42,941 nt of DNA from Bacteroidales bacterium (GTDB lineage: Bacteria; Bacteroidota; Bacteroidia; Bacteroidales; UBA932), in the NCBI GenBank assembly GCA_016286145.1, contig JAEESD010000004.1, forward strand, positions 1 through 42,941, in the 5' to 3' direction. The notes under the pieces are model-generated. The model saw only the letters and a list, made by a program, of their open reading frames with translations, searched no databases and was not told the origin of the DNA. The position numbers and the translations under genes are program-made. Positions within the stretch are counted from its first letter, which is position 1. The number at the start of each line of letters is the position of its first letter. Shown in pieces: positions 41,867 through 42,941 of the stretch.

Positions 41867-42941
41867 GAAAGCTTATAACGATCATAGCTCTCTGCGCTCT
41901 GGCGGCTCTCAGCCTCGGAGCAAGGGAATATGCTGTCGTCTCTCCAGACGGCTCGCTCTGTATTAGGGTCAGAGATGGACGTCAGTTGATGTGGAGTGTG
42001 ACGAAAAACGGCGATACAGTGATGGAATTCAGCGCGATAAGCCTGGAGCTCAAGGACAAGGGAGTCGCGGGAGTCGACTGTAAGTTCAAGCAACCTGAAA
42101 GGGTTTATCGCAATGATGTCCTTACTGCTACGGTACCTACCAAGAACCGGGAGATACGCGATTGCTATAATCAGATGACCCTTAAGCCTATTATCGGCGA
42201 CTGGGCAGTCGCGTTCAGGGCTTATGACAATGGAGCGGCATACCGTTTCATGATGTGGCTTGGAGACGAGCTAGAGGTAAAGGACGAGGTTTCTGAGTGG
42301 AATCTCCCTTCCGGTACTAAGGCCTATTGGGCGAACGAAAAGAATCCGGATTACATCACACATGCCGAGGCTTTCTTCAAGGAGCGCGTGATTGACGAAA
42401 TCGGTACGGATACTTATGCCTACCTTCCTATCAGTGTGAAGACTCCATCCGGTCTTAGGGCGGTCATTACCGAGACGGCTCTGCTCGACTATCCGAATAT
42501 GATGCTTCGTGCGGGTAACGGCGGAACCCTGAAGGCAGAATTCCCCCACGTCATCGACGAGTACGAGATGAGAAATGACCGCGATGTAACAGTAACGAAA
42601 CTCGCCGACTGCATTGCGCGTACGGTGGGAGTCCGTACTTATCCCTGGCGCGTCCTGTGTGTAGGTACAGACAAGGAGATTCTGGAGAATACGCTTGCAT
42701 GGCAGCTCGCGGCCCCCGAGAGGTCCGGCGACTGGAGTTGGCTTAAGCCCGGAAAGATAAGCTGGGAGTGGTGGTCAGGAATCAATGTTTTCGGAGTAGA
42801 TTTCAAAGCCGGAGTAAACACTGAGACTTACAAATATTTCATTGATTTCGCTGCAAAGTTCGGCTTTGAATACATCCTTCTGGATGAAGGCTGTTCCGCC
42901 TCTACCCTCAATATTGTTGAGGCTCATCCGTACCTCGACCT
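41863..42941 (+). CDS. Second GH97 glycosidase, 3' end outside window
   Basis: This gene is absent from the ORF track because it has no stop before the edge. From the ATG at 41863 it reads MRKLITIIALCALAALSLGA, a signal peptide, then EYAVVSPDGSLCIRVRDGRQ. It stays open for 359 codons. Family marks are DNGAAYRFM, a GKISWEWWSGINVFGVDF segment and NTETYKYFIDFAAKFGFEYI with LLDEGC, the usual GH97 linker and first barrel strands. The catalytic base or nucleophile lies beyond the window, so inverting or retaining type cannot be decided. The ATGA overlap implies translational coupling to the first GH97. Confidence 0.9.
   Translation, partial: MRKLITIIALCALAALSLGAREYAVVSPDGSLCIRVRDGRQLMWSVTKNGDTVMEFSAISLELKDKGVAGVDCKFKQPERVYRNDVLTATVPTKNREIRDCYNQMTLKPIIGDWAVAFRAYDNGAAYRFMMWLGDELEVKDEVSEWNLPSGTKAYWANEKNPDYITHAEAFFKERVIDEIGTDTYAYLPISVKTPSGLRAVITETALLDYPNMMLRAGNGGTLKAEFPHVIDEYEMRNDRDVTVTKLADCIARTVGVRTYPWRVLCVGTDKEILENTLAWQLAAPERSGDWSWLKPGKISWEWWSGINVFGVDFKAGVNTETYKYFIDFAAKFGFEYILLDEGCSASTLNIVEAHPYLD

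Noticed and set aside
13800-42941. Heparan sulfate utilisation locus
   Set aside because: GH89 and the HGSNAT-like protein suggest it, but no sulfatase, heparin lyase or GH88 gene is in the window, so the substrate was not assigned.
41863-42941. Second GH97 as a truncated pseudogene
   Set aside because: The frame is open to the last base with conserved family motifs. The missing part is due only to the window edge.

Overview
The window comes from a member of the Bacteroidota, most likely an uncultured or gut-type member of the order Bacteroidales. The evidence is a SusC/SusD pair, BACON and DUF5018-like lipoproteins, the ftsX–DUF3098–uppP order, and several intergenic sequences that match the Bacteroides promoter form TTTG-N19-TAnnTTTG. 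Base composition looks moderately GC-rich by eye and I did not compute it. No tRNA, rRNA, CRISPR array or prophage was seen, and no gene-free stretch exceeds 300 bases.

Region 1 (1–2957) is envelope housekeeping: the 3' end of ftsX, a DUF3098 membrane protein, uppP and an lpxH-type hydrolase on the plus strand. A DUF4294 secreted protein is convergent and overlaps lpxH by 38 bases.

Region 2 (3133–13783) is a ribosomal-protein cluster that starts abruptly at rplP behind its own good promoter. It runs rplP-rpmC-rpsQ-rplN-rplX-rplE-rpsN-rpsH-rplF-rplR-rpsE-rpmD-rplO-secY-map-infA-rpmJ-rpsM-rpsK-rpsD-rpoA-rplQ and ends at a clear terminator. The genes that normally precede rplP (rpsJ to rpsC) are absent here, so the classical S10-spc-alpha block is split. 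rpmJ (38 codons) is missing from the ORF track and was read by eye.

Region 3 (13800–42941) is a glycan-foraging region. It holds an NAGPA-type phosphodiester glycosidase lipoprotein and a BACON/propeller lipoprotein. A minus-strand operon follows (Tat-type DUF4434 protein, sugar-porter MFS transporter, DUF5009 acyltransferase). It is divergent from a plus-strand operon of susC, susD, a DUF5018 lipoprotein and a GHL10-like glycosidase. Next come a 1186-residue surface lipoprotein and an FAD-dependent oxidoreductase lipoprotein. After a RAYT transposase insertion lie two minus-strand SGNH/GDSL esterases, a GH89 alpha-N-acetylglucosaminidase and two tandem GH97 genes, the last cut by the window edge. 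My inference is that these proteins bind, import, deacylate and cleave a glycan with alpha-GlcNAc and alpha-glucosyl linkages. No sulfatase, polysaccharide lyase or local regulator is visible.

The most unusual DNA structure is an 89-bp palindromic element in three copies (34156–34244, 35262–35350 and, inverted, 37576–37664). Two copies flank the AT-richer RAYT gene. Each copy can fold as two outer hairpins or as one competing central hairpin. Two other intergenic structures stand out: a terminator hairpin whose loop is the -33 box of the next promoter (32265–32305), and a nested set of palindromes between convergent genes (16592–16722).
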